Program-made: the position numbers and the translations under genes | NCBI RefSeq assembly: GCF_036323735.1 | Contig: NC_086034.1 | Span: 36,821,939-36,885,938 of the forward strand | Source: Rattus norvegicus | Lineage: Eukaryota; Chordata; Mammalia; Rodentia; Muridae | Direction: 5' to 3' | Length of the DNA stretch: 64,000 bases | Notes under the pieces: model-generated | What the model saw: only the letters and a program-made list of their open reading frames with translations | Databases searched by the model: none | What the model was told of the DNA's origin: nothing | Shown: positions 1 to 9,790 of the stretch, piece by piece | How positions within the stretch are numbered: the stretch's first letter is position 1 | Layout: each line of letters starts with the position of its first letter

Positions 1-217
1 AATAGTGATCCTTTTGTGATTATTATTTGTCATTATTTAGCTGTTATTAAAATAGAAATTATAACAATTTAGCATGTTATTTTTAGGTGTTCCTATAAAG
101 CATAAATTTGGAAATCCTACCTATTTTCATAGTTATGCATTAAAAATGTTATATTTATCCATGTCGTTTGCAAGCAACGTCTCCAATTTTGTCATTCACT
201 TCTTTTTCTTTTCTTTT
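1..217. other. AT-rich sequence, nothing recognised
   Basis: I see no gene, RNA or repeat that I can name in this opening stretch. It ends at the poly(T) edge of the L1 fragment that follows. Confidence 0.5.
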
Positions 218-525
218 TTTTAATTAGAGATATTTCTTTACTTACATTTCAAATGTTATTCCCTTTCCCAGTTTTCTGTCCATAAACTCCCCATCACCTC
301 CCCCTCTCCCTCCCCCCATATGAGTATTCCCCTTATACATCCCCCTTACTGCCCCCCCTATATTCCCCTGCACTGGGGGTCCAACCATGGCAGGACCAAG
401 GGCTTCCCCTTCCCCTGGTGCCCCAACAAGGCTATTCTCTGCTACCTATGCAGTTGGAGCACTGGGTCAGTCCATGTATAGTCTTTCAGTAGTGGTTTAG
501 TCCCTGGAAGCTTCAGCACCTGAGT
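218..525 (-). mobile_element. L1 3'-UTR fragment
   Basis: A T-rich edge at 213-222 is followed by sequence that is, on the minus strand, the end of a rodent L1: the A-rich tail, the terminal sequence around TAACATTTGAAATGTAA, the pyrimidine/purine-rich tract (C-strand on plus at 295-370) and the segment around TCCATGTATAGTCTTT also present in the other L1 copies here. It is 5'-truncated inside the 3' UTR. It is more diverged than the copy at 2771-9380. No convincing target-site duplication was found. Confidence 0.85.
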
Positions 526-2757
526 GAAAATAAATTTAGAAGACAAAACAAGCACATATTGTTTAATATCCCTTCTCGAACTCTATCTTAAGGTATTGTT
601 GGTCTCTGTAGACAAGTAACCTTTAAAACAGAAAGTTTGCGGCTCCAGCACTTCTAGGCAGTGTAACTTACTAACTACATAACTGTCTGGAAGATTTGCA
701 TCATGATACCCCGTGACTCAAGTTAGCCTGAAAAATAACTCCCTAAATCAGAAGTTATTTTAAATGTATCTTTTCTTGTTTCAGGGCTCCCCCAAATATC
801 TCACACAAACCAACCTCAAACGCAAAGCATAAAAGCATATCTGATTTTTAAATTTATTTTAGTAAGCATGTACACTCAAACACCATCAGTTAATTGTGCT
901 GACTTCTTTATTGGCTCTTTTATTTCTCACTTTATTCTCTGTGTTGCTTTATGATGTTGTGACACATTGATTTTTTTTCTCCTCCCACTCCTCATACTAG
1001 GAAAGTCTACAGAAAATAAAATATCTTTATCATTGTGTAACAGCACAGCAGGAATTACGTTTATTATGGAGGCAAATAAATGAAAGACTGGCTGTTCCTT
1101 GTGGACCAAATGAGTTATGTTTTAAAAGACCCTGAGATATGAAAGGTCACAAATTGAGTAAATTACAAAAATGATTGCTGATTAAATGAGCTATGCTGTC
1201 TGAAAGGGAAAAGCTGTTTCGATTTTTTGTGAAATTTAATTATTCATCTTTAATATGTGAGTATGAAGATGTTTACTCAGCAAACATGAATGGTTATCTG
1301 CTGATGAAGTAGTTACATTAGGACCAAAGGGCTTTTAATGTAGTTTTAAAAAATGGTGAAGATTTATATAAGCACTCCGGGGTGAGCTCTTATTAGGGAA
1401 TATGATGCATGACTACTAAAAGAGAAAGTGAGATTAAATCAGTTTGTGTGGTGATGTCATAAACCACTAATGCAGTTTGAGTAGTTTATAAATATTAGAA
1501 AGAGTTGGTAATGCGGTCACTGCATTAGTATGCTGTTGAGCTCTGCTTTGGCCTTCCAAATCAACTCCAAGTGAGTCATTTAGTTGTCCTTTGAGAATTA
1601 AAACAGTGACTGCTTTTCCTACCTGGAAAGGGTTTTCTGTATGAGGATATCTCACTTGTGCTACAGAAGATCCAAAATTAGAAAGTAAACAACGATGGTA
1701 TATGAGATGAAATCATCTTCAGTACATTAAAATCTCCATCACCCCATAGGACATGTTGAGGGAAAATGAATACAGCCTGGAATAAACTGCCATTTTGCAG
1801 TTGTGAATCAGTTGTTCTTGAAGAAGACAAGGTTATCTTACTTCGCTGGCAATAAGTCTGGGACACAGAGTATGCTATAAATTTTTAAAAAAACCTCAAA
1901 TGTGTACAATGTTTATATATTTCTTCAGCACTTGCATATTAGATGCCTACTATGTACCAGTTGGCTTCTGGGCTCTGAATATGGTAGTGAAAAACGTTAG
2001 CAAAAATCCCTATCTTCTCAATGCTTATGTTCAGGAAGAGAGAGAGAAAGACCATAGGTTAGAAAATGGGGGTTAACATAATAACTTTCTTAAGATGAAA
2101 ACAAAACAAGCAAGGGAAACTTTAAAATATACGGTAAATTATAAAGTCAGAGGAGGTTTGGAGGAAAATAAATGAGTAAGAAGTAAAGTAAAATGAGGAA
2201 GAAGTAAAGGGACTATTTATAAGGTAAGTTTAATAAAGGAATATTATTTGTGAAAATTCTATATATAGTTATATAGACGTTATCTTAGGTTTAATCTTTT
2301 TGGGAAAATTCACTGTATATATAATATGTTTTATATATATATTATATGTTTACATATACATTATATATTTTATATGTTCTATATATGATATATAATTATG
2401 TTTGTTATAGCAAAGGAAAAATATTAAAAGTGAGAACATATTATAAAGCTGTTACTTCAAAAATCCTCTTTTTTTCTTTTCCAAAAATTAAGAAGTCTAA
2501 AATACAGAAGTTGCTACTCTGAGGTCCCTCTATCACCTAGGTGATTCCATTTGTGAAAGGTAGATTAGATGTCAACAAAGACATAGGAACACAGTAGGGT
2601 GACAAATTTACCAAATAGTTATGGTGACCACACAATAAGGTTTGTGAAGCAGCTTGACTTCTACACCAAGTTTGCAGAAGTGGGCTGTGTGCTGGGATGA
2701 CAGAAAAGAGTGTACTTTTCTCCGAAAAATTACAAATCTAAATAGCCTTCCAGAACA
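526..2757. other. No gene recognised; AT-rich with TA-rich tract
   Basis: Only short chance frames occur. A TA-rich low-complexity tract lies at about 2310-2400. I recognise no repeat family in the rest. Confidence 0.5.
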
Positions 2758-2759
2758 AA

Positions 2760-2770
2760 CCCTTATAACT
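2760..2770. repeat. Target-site duplication, left copy (L1 insertion)
   Basis: The bases CCCTTATAACT here sit directly left of a poly(T) tract (2770-2790). The same TTATAACTTTT recurs at 9381-9391, directly beyond the 5' end of the L1. This brackets one insertion of about 6.6 kb. The exact limit is ambiguous because of the T run. Confidence 0.7.
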
Positions 2771-3395
2771 TTTTTTTTATTTTTATTTTTTGCATGGCTA
2801 ACAAAACTTTGTGGCTGAAGAAAAGAAAGAAGTCTTAACAGGATGGCTTTTAAGAAGCCGTGGTGCTGTGGTGGCTGTAAGAGCTGATAAATCACTTTAA
2901 GTGCTGCTTATCACAGCGGATATTTTTATCATACATTGAATCCTGTATTACACAAAGGTGTTTCCACACTGTTTTAAGTAAGAGAACATTATACTTTGTA
3001 GTGTAATCAGATGACTCCATTTCTGTTTAAGAAAAAAAATAATTATCACACCTAATTAAACACCTGGAAACATTTATTGCCACCTTCTAATTAGATCTGT
3101 CATAGGGAGTTAAGTCAACAACTTACTGCTAATATTCTAGGTAGTAGTTTAATTGTCTTTTCTTTGGGATGCTGTGACTGTCCATGAAGACTAATGTCCT
3201 CCTCCACCTACCTACCACCACTGGAGGCTTTTGCCTGTAAACTGGGTAGATAAAGTTTAGGGAAGTACATTGGCTCCCATCTCCCTGTAAAATGTGAATA
3301 GTTTATTTAGATAATAAGTGTTCTGGTTGTAGGTTTTATAAGCTCTTACGTGGGTCTGGGTTTCCTGGTTTAAGACTCATTAATAAATCCTCAGA
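2771..3395 (-). mobile_element. Probable 3'-transduced flank of the L1 at 3396-9380
   Basis: This 0.6-kb segment lies between the L1's own A-tail (poly(T) on plus at 3396-3406) and a second poly(T) at 2770-2790. The left target-site duplication abuts the second tract, not the first. The natural reading is that the source L1 transcript ran past its own weak poly(A) site, was polyadenylated downstream, and both L1 and flank were inserted here. The distal tail, read on the minus strand, is A-rich with AATAAA-like units. No coding content is visible. Confidence 0.65.
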
Positions 3396-3406
3396 TTTTT
3401 TTTTTT

Positions 3407-4116
3407 ATTAACTTGAGTATTTCTTATATACATTTCCAGTGTTATTCCCTTTCCCGGTATCCGGGCAAACATCCCCCTCCCCCCTCCCCTTCCTTATGGG
3501 TGTTTCCCTCCCAACCCTACCCACATTGCCGCCCTCCCCCCACCAGTCTAGTTCACTGGGGGTTCAGTCTTAGCAGGACCCAGGGCTTCCCCTTCCACTG
3601 GTGCTCTTACTAGGATATTCATTGCTACCTATGGGGTTAGAGTCCAGAGTCAGTCCATGTATAGTCTTTAGGTAGTGGCTTAGTCCCTGGAAGCTCTGGT
3701 TGCTTGACATTGTTGTACATATGGGGTCTCGAGCCCCTTCAAGCTCTTCCAGTTCTTTCTCTGATTCCTTCAACGGTGGTTCTATTCTCAGTTCAGTGGT
3801 TTGCTGCTGGCATTCGCCTCTGTATTTGCTGTATTCTGGATGTGTCTCTCAGGAGCGATCTACATCAGGCTCCTGTCAGTCTGCACTTCTTTGCTTCATC
3901 CATCTTGTCTAATTGGGTGGCTGTATATGTATGGGCCAAATGTGGGGCAGGCACTGAATGGGTGTTCCTTCAGTCTCTGTTTTAATCTTTGCCTCTCTCT
4001 TCCCTGCCAAGGGTATTCTTGTCCCCCTTTTAAAGAAGGATTGAAGCATTCACATTTTGATCATCCGTCTTGAGTTTCATTTGTTCTAGGCATCTAGGGT
4101 AATTCAAGCATTTGGG
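3407..4116 (-). other. L1 3' UTR with G-rich purine tract
   Basis: Sequence between the ORF2 stop and the A-tail. The plus strand carries C-runs at about 3465-3545, so the L1 sense strand has several runs of G that could form a G-quadruplex, a known trait of rodent L1 3' UTRs. The same 3' UTR recurs at 18878, 27504 and 30158 in this window. Confidence 0.85.
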
Positions 4117-7100
4117 TTAATAGCCACTTATCAATGAGTACATACCATGTGTGTCTTTCTGTGATTGGGTTAGCTCACTCAGGATGATGTTTTCCAGTTC
4201 CAACCATTTGCCTACAAATTTCATAAAGTCGTTGTTTTTGATAGCTGAGTAATATTCCATTGTGTAGATGTACCACATGTTCTGTATCCATTCCTCTGTT
4301 GAAGGGCATCTGGGTTCTTTCCAGCTTCTGGCTATTATAAATAAGGCTGCAATGAACATAGTGGAGCACGTGTCTTTTTTATATGTTGGGGCATCTTTTG
4401 GGTATATGCCCAAGAGAGGTATAGCTGGATCCTCAGGCAGTTCAATGTCCAATTTTCTGAGGATCCTCCAGACTGATTTCCAGAATGGTTGTACCAGTCT
4501 GAAATCCCACCAACAATGGAGGAGTGTTCCTCTTTCTCCACATCCTCGCCAGCATCTGTTGTCCCCTGAGTTTTTGATCTTAGCCATTCTCACTGGTGTG
4601 AGGTGAAATCTTAGGGTTGTCTTTATTTGCATTTCCCTTATGACTAAAAATGTTGAACATTTCTTTAGGTGTTTCTCGGCCATTCGGCATTCCTCAGCTG
4701 TGAATTCTTTGTTTAGCTCTGAACCCCATTTTTTAATAGGGTTATTTGTTTCCCTGCGGTCTAACTTCTTGAGTTCTCTGTATATTTTGGATATAAGGCC
4801 TCTATCTGTTGTAGGATTGGTAAAGATCTTTTCCCAATCTGTTGGTTGCCGTTTTGTCCTAACCACAGTGTCCTTTGCCTTACAGAAGCTTTGCAGTTTT
4901 ATGAGATCCAATTTGTCGATTCTTGATCTTAGAGCGTAAGCCATTGGTGTTTTGTTCAGGAAATTTTTTCTAGTGCCCATGTGTTCCAGATGCTCCCCTA
5001 GTTTTTCTTCTATTAGTTTGAGTGTGTCTGCTTTGATGTGGAGGTCGTTGATCCACTTGGACTTAAGCTTTGTACAGGGTGATAAGCATGGATCGATCTG
5101 CATTCTTCTACATGTTGACCTCCAGTTGAACCAGCACCATTTGCTGAAAATGCTATCTTTTTTCCATTTGATGGTTTTGGCTCCTTTGTCAAAAATCAAG
5201 TGACCATAGGTGTGTGGGTTCATTTCTGGGTCTTCAATTCTATTCCATTGGTCTATCTGTCTGTCTCTGTACCAATACCATGCAGTTTTTATCACTATTG
5301 CTCTGTAATACTGCTTGAGTTCAGGGATAGTGATTCCCCCTGAAGTCCTTTTATTGTTGAGGATAGCTTTAGCTATCCTGGGTTTTTTGTTATTCCAGAT
5401 GAATTTGCAAATTGTTCTGTCTAACTCGTTGAAGAATTGGATTGGTATTTTGATGGGGATTGCATTGAATCTGTAGATTGCTTTTGGTAAAATGGCCATT
5501 TTTACTATATTAATCCTGCCAATCCATGAGCATGGGAGATCTTTCCATCTTCTGAGGTCTTCTTCAATTTCCTTCTTCATTGCCTTGAAGTTCTTATTGT
5601 ACAGATCTTTGACTTGCTTTGTTAAAGTCACACCGAGGTACTTTATATTATTTGGGTCTATTATGAAGGATTTCGTTTCCCTAATTTCTTTCTCGGCTTG
5701 TTTCTCTTTTGTATAGAGGAAGGCAACTGATTTATTTGAGTTAATTTTATACCCAGCCACTTTGCTGAAGTTGTTTATCAGCTTTAGTAGTTCTCTGGTG
5801 GAACTTTTGGGATCACTTAAATATACTATCATGTCGTCTGCAAATAGTGATATTTTGACCTCTTCTTTTCCGATCTGTATCCCCTTGATCTCCTTTTGTT
5901 GTCTGATTGCTCTGGCTAGAACTTCAAGAACTATATTGAATAAGTAGGGAGAGAGTGGGCAGCCTTGTCTAGTCCCTGATTTTAGTGGGATTGCTTCAAG
6001 TTTCTCTCCATTTAGTTTAATGTTAGCAACTGGTTTGCTGTATATGGCTTTTATTATGTTTAGGTATGGGCCTTGAATTCCTATTCTTTCCAGGACTTTT
6101 ATCATGAAGGGGTGTTGAATTTTGTCAAATGCTTTCTCAGCATCTAATGAAATGATCATGTGGTTTTGTTCTTTCAGTTTGTTTATATAATGGATCACGT
6201 TGATGGTTTTCTGTATATTAAACCATCCCTGCATGCCTGGGATTAAGCCTACTTGGTCATGATGGATGATTGTTTTGATGTGCTCTTGGATTCGGTTTGC
6301 CAGAATTTTGTTGAGTATTTTTGCGTCGATTTTCATAAGGGAAATTGGTCTGAAGTTCTCTTTCTTTGTTGTGTCTTTGTGTTGTTTAGGTATAAGAGTA
6401 ATTGTGGCTTCGTAGAAGGTATTCGGTAGTGATCCATCTGTTTCAATTTTGTGGAATAGTTTGGATAATATTGGTATGAGGTCTTCTATGAAGGTTTGAT
6501 AGAATTCTGCACTAAATCCGTCTGGACCTGGGCTCTTTTTGGTTGGGAGACCTTTAATGACTGCTTCTATTTCCTTAGGAGTTATGGGGTTGTTTAACTG
6601 GTTTATCTGTTCCTGATTTAACTTCAGTACCTGGTATCTGTCTAGGAAATTGTCCATTTCCTGAAGATTTTCAAGTTTTGTTGAATATAGGTTTTTATAG
6701 TAAGATCTGATGATTTTTTGAATTTCCTCTGAATCTGTTGTTATGTCTCCCTTTTCATTTCTTATTTTGTTAATTTGGACGCACTTTCTGTGTCCTCTCG
6801 TTAGTCTGGCTAAGGGTTTATCTATCTTGTTGATTTTCTCAAAGAACCAACTCTTGGTTCTGTTGATCCTTTCTATGGTCCTTTTTGTTTCTACTTGGTT
6901 GATTTCAGCTCTGAGTTTGATTATTTCCTGCCTTCTACTCCTCCTGGGTGTATTTGCTTCTTTTTGTTCTAGAGCTTTTAGGTGTGCTGTCAAGCTGCTT
7001 ACATATGCTCTTTCCTGTTTCTTTCTGCAGGCACTCAGCGCTATGAGTTTTCCTCTTAGCACAGCTTTCATTGTGTCCCATAAGTTTGGGTATGTTGTAC

Positions 7101-7977
7101 CTTCATTTTCATTAAATTCTAAAAAGTTTTTAATTTCTTTCTTTATTTCTTCCTTGACCAGGTTATCATTGAGTAGAGCATTGTTCAATTTCCAAGTATA
7201 TGTGGGCATTCTTCCTTGATTGTTATTGAAGACCAGTTTTAGGCCGTGGTGGTCTGATAGCACGCATGGGATTATTTCTATCTTTCTGTACCTGTTGAGG
7301 CCCGTTTTTTGACCAATTATATGGTCAATTTTGGAGAAAGTACCATGAGGAGCTGAGAAGAAGGTATATCCTTTTGCTTTAGGATAGAATGTTCTATAAA
7401 TATCCGTTAAGTCCATTTGGCTCATGACTTCTTTTAGTCTGTCTACATCTCTGTTTAATTTCTGTTTCCATGATCTGTCCATTGATGAGAGTGGGGTGTT
7501 GAAATCTCCCACTATTATTGTGTGAGGTGCAATGTGTGTTTTGAGCTTTATTAAGGTTTCTTTTACATATGTAGGTGCCCTTGTATTTGGGGCATAGATA
7601 TTTAGGATTGAGAGTTCAACTTGGTGGATTTTTCCTTTGATGAATATGAAGTGTCCTTCCTTATCTTTTTTGATGACTTTTAGTTGAAAATTGATTTTAT
7701 TTGATATTAGAATGGCTACTCCAGCTTGCTTCTTCTGACCATTTGCTTGGAAAATTTTTTTCGAGCCTTTCACTCTGAGGTAATGTCTGTCTTTGTCTCT
7801 GAGGTGTGTTTCCTGTAGGCAGCAGAATGCAGGGTCCTCGTTGCGTATCCAGTTTGTTAATCTATGTCTTTTTATTGGGGAGTTGAGGCCATTGATGTTG
7901 AGAGATATTATGAATAGTGATTATTGCTTCCCGTTATATTCATATTTGGATGTGAGGTTATGTTTGTGTGCTTTCAT
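4117..7977 (-). pseudogene. L1 ORF2 (endonuclease-reverse transcriptase), one early stop codon
   Basis: The frame runs from an ATG at 7977-7975 to TAA at 4119-4117, 1287 codons, the normal length for rodent L1 ORF2. Codon 19 is TAA (7923-7921), most simply CAA changed to TAA; everything after it is open. Endonuclease motifs are present: LNINGL, CLQETHL, YAPN, GDFNTP and SDHHGL. Reverse-transcriptase motifs are present: SPGPDGFSAEFY, SLDAEKAFD, GTRQGCPLSP and FADDM. The C-terminal CCHC-like motif reads CWRGC then HCWWD, but the last cysteine is phenylalanine (codon 4503-4501). A usually conserved Trp before KKIFQANG is Ser (7764-7762). The protein would nick target DNA and prime reverse transcription in the nucleus. 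With the stop and the lost cysteine it is best called a broken copy. Confidence 0.95.
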
Positions 7978-8002
7978 TCTCTTTGTTTTGTTGCCAAGAC
8001 GA

Positions 8003-9100
8003 TTAGTTTCTTGCTTCTTCTAGGGTATAGCTTGCCTCCTTATGTTGGGCTTTACCATTTATTATCCTTTGTAGTGCTGGATTTGTAGAAAGATATTGTG
8101 TAAATTTGGTTTTGTCATGGAATATCTTGGTTTCTCCATCTATGTTAATTGAGAGTTTTGCAGGATACAGTAACCTGGGCTGGCATTTGTGTTCTCTTAG
8201 GGTCTGTATGACATCAGTCCAGGATCTTCTGGCCTTCATAGTTTCTGGCGAGAAGTCTGGTGTGATTATGATAGGTCTGCCTTTATATGTTACTTGACCT
8301 TTTTCCCTTACTGCTTTTAATATTCTTTCTTTATTTTGTGCGTTTGGTGTTTTGACTATTATGTGACGGGAGGTGTTTCTTTTCTGGTCCAATCTATTTG
8401 GAGTTCTGTAGGCTTCTTGTATGCCTATGGGTATCTCTTTTTTTAGGTTAGGGAAGTTTTCTTCTATGATTTTGTTGAAGATATTTACTGGTCCTTTGAG
8501 CTGGGAGTCTTCACTCTCTTCTATACCTATTATCCTTAGGTTTGATCTTCTCATTGAGTCCTGGATTTCCTGTATGTTTTGGACCAGTAGCTTTTTCCGC
8601 TTTACATTATCTTTGACAGTTGAGTCAACGATTTCTATGGAATCTTCTGCTCCTGAGATTCTCTCTTCCATCTCTTGTATTCTGTTGGTGAAGCTTGTAT
8701 CTACAGCTCCTTGTCTCTTCTTTTGGTTTTCTATATCCAGGGTTGTTTCCATGTGTTCTTTCTTGATTGCTTCTATTTCCATTTTTAATTCCTTCAGCTG
8801 TTTGATTGTGTTTTCCCGGAATTCTTTCAGGGATTTTTGCGATTCTTTCAGGGATTTTTGCGATTCCTCTCTGTAGGCTTCTACTTGTTTATTAATGTTT
8901 TCCTGTGTTTCCCTAAGGGAGTTCTTCATGTCTTTCTTGAAGTCCTCCAGCATCATGATCAAATATGATTTTGAAACTAGATCTTGATTTTCTGGTGTGT
9001 TTGGATATTCCATGTTTGTTTTGGTGGGAGAATTGGGCTCCGATGATGCCATGTAGTCTTGGATTCTGTTGCTAGGGTTCCTGCGCTTGCCTCTCGCCAT
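8003..9100 (-). CDS. L1 ORF1 protein (RNA-binding chaperone)
   Basis: A 365-residue open frame starting at an ATG and encoding MARGKRR at its N-terminus. ORF1p coats L1 RNA as a trimer and is needed for retrotransposition; it acts in cytoplasmic RNPs. Visible layout: basic N-terminus, a long coiled coil (about residues 50-160, rich in E, K, L and Q, with heptads), an RRM-like middle (about 175-265, containing NLRIIGIEE), and a basic C-terminal domain (about 265-345, with TPDFS and KARRSW). The length is as expected for rodent L1. Two oddities: a perfect 21-bp tandem duplication adds one heptad in the coiled coil (8821-8862), and a usually conserved arginine in the PIR(I/L)T segment is isoleucine (codon at 8267-8269). 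It overlaps no host gene and is followed by ORF2 25 nt downstream. Confidence 0.93.
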   Translation of the reverse strand: MARGKRRNPSNRIQDYMASSEPNSPTKTNMEYPNTPENQDLVSKSYLIMMLEDFKKDMKNSLRETQENINKQVEAYREESQKSLKESQKSLKEFRENTIKQLKELKMEIEAIKKEHMETTLDIENQKKRQGAVDTSFTNRIQEMEERISGAEDSIEIVDSTVKDNVKRKKLLVQNIQEIQDSMRRSNLRIIGIEESEDSQLKGPVNIFNKIIEENFPNLKKEIPIGIQEAYRTPNRLDQKRNTSRHIIVKTPNAQNKERILKAVREKGQVTYKGRPIIITPDFSPETMKARRSWTDVIQTLREHKCQPRLLYPAKLSINIDGETKIFHDKTKFTQYLSTNPALQRIINGKAQHKEASYTLEEARN

Positions 9101-9380
9101 CAGATTATCTCTAGTGTTTCTTTGTTCTGCTATTTCTGACAGTGGCTAGACTGTCCTATAAGCCTGTGTGTCAGGAGTGCTGTAGACCTGTTTTCCTCTC
9201 TTTCAGTCAGTTATTGGGACAGAGTGTTCTGCTTTCGGGCGTGTAGTTTTTCCTCTCTACAGGTCTTCAGCTGTTCCTGTGGGCCTGTGTCTTGAGTTCA
9301 CCAGGCAGCTTTCTTGCAGCAGAAAAGTTGGTCTTACCTGTGGTCCCGAGGCTCAAGTTCACTCGTGGGGTGCTGCCCCC
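9101..9380 (-). promoter_or_regulatory. L1 5' UTR (internal promoter region)
   Basis: These 280 nt precede ORF1 and end at the target duplication. In L1 elements this region carries an internal RNA polymerase II promoter and serves as leader. There are no tandem monomers as in mouse L1. It may be a shortened leader: from memory, rat L1 leaders can be longer, so either slight 5' truncation or initiation inside the leader is possible. I identify no specific factor site with confidence. Confidence 0.6.
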
Positions 9381-9391
9381 TTATAACTTTT
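9381..9391. repeat. Target-site duplication, right copy (L1 insertion)
   Basis: TTATAACTTTT directly abuts the G-run at the L1 5' end and matches the left copy at 2763-2773. Read on the L1 sense strand, the nick site resembles an imperfect L1 endonuclease target (TTTT followed by a purine). Confidence 0.7.
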
Positions 9392-9529
9392 GAATGAAGT
9401 GTTGAGTGGTAAGTTCACTTGTGCATGGTACTCTTTTGCCCAAAATTGTCCAGGCTGAATATAATTCTTTTTGTTTAAGGAAATGCACATAATTATGTGT
9501 GCATGTGTGTAGACACCAGGGGACATTAT

Positions 9530-9790
9530 TGCACATTATTACTCAGACGGCATCCATATTTCCTTGTGGAGACATAGTCTCTCTTTTGTGAACTTCATAG
9601 GTAGTGTAGACTGAATGACCAAGTAGCCTCAAGTGTCTATGTGTCTACACCTTCCCAGTGCTAAGATTCCTCTTACAACACTATCCCTGTTTTTTGTTTC
9701 ACGTGGGTTGTGGGAGCTGAACTCAATTCCTCATGCTTGCAGGGCAAGCATATTACCACCTAGGCAACTTGCAAAACATTCTCATCATAA
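9530..9790 (-). mobile_element. B4-like SINE (tRNA-like head plus B1-like tail)
   Basis: On the minus strand, 9790-9710 reads as a tRNA-derived SINE head (on plus: GAGCTGAACTCAATTCCTCA and the segment around TGCTTGCAGGGCAAGC). This is followed by a diverged B1-like body (on plus, GAGACATAGTCTCTC at about 9571 and CAGTGCTAAGATTCC at 9656). This head-to-body order fits B4-type SINEs. It is old and diverged, and the limits are approximate. Confidence 0.55.

Larger units (their letters stand above)
3396..9380 (-). mobile_element. Near full-length young rat L1 (LINE-1)
   Basis: Read on the minus strand, the order is: 5' UTR (9380-9101), ORF1 (9100-8003), a 25-nt gap, ORF2 (7977-4117), 3' UTR with a G-rich purine tract (4116-3407), and an A-tail (3406-3396). 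The 5' end starts with a run of G, as L1 5' ends often do. Both ORFs are almost undamaged, so this is a young insertion. Point defects (a stop at ORF2 codon 19 and loss of a zinc-knuckle cysteine) make it unlikely to be autonomously active. The rat assignment rests on the ORF1 N-terminus and coiled coil, which differ clearly from mouse L1. Confidence 0.95.

Noticed and set aside
2608..2895. 95-codon minus-strand frame at the distal end of the proposed transduction
   Set aside because: It crosses the poly(A) tract and target duplication (a Lys run in the translation), so it joins two unrelated sequences.
3704..4073. Overlapping plus-strand frames of about 70-93 codons, repeated at 18961-19246, 27547-28019 and 30449-30822
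   Set aside because: They recur only because they lie in the L1 3' UTR, in any frame of either strand. There is no codon-level conservation apart from the DNA repeat.
6743..7219. 158-codon plus-strand frame inside L1
   Set aside because: Antisense shadow of the open L1 ORF2 on the minus strand.
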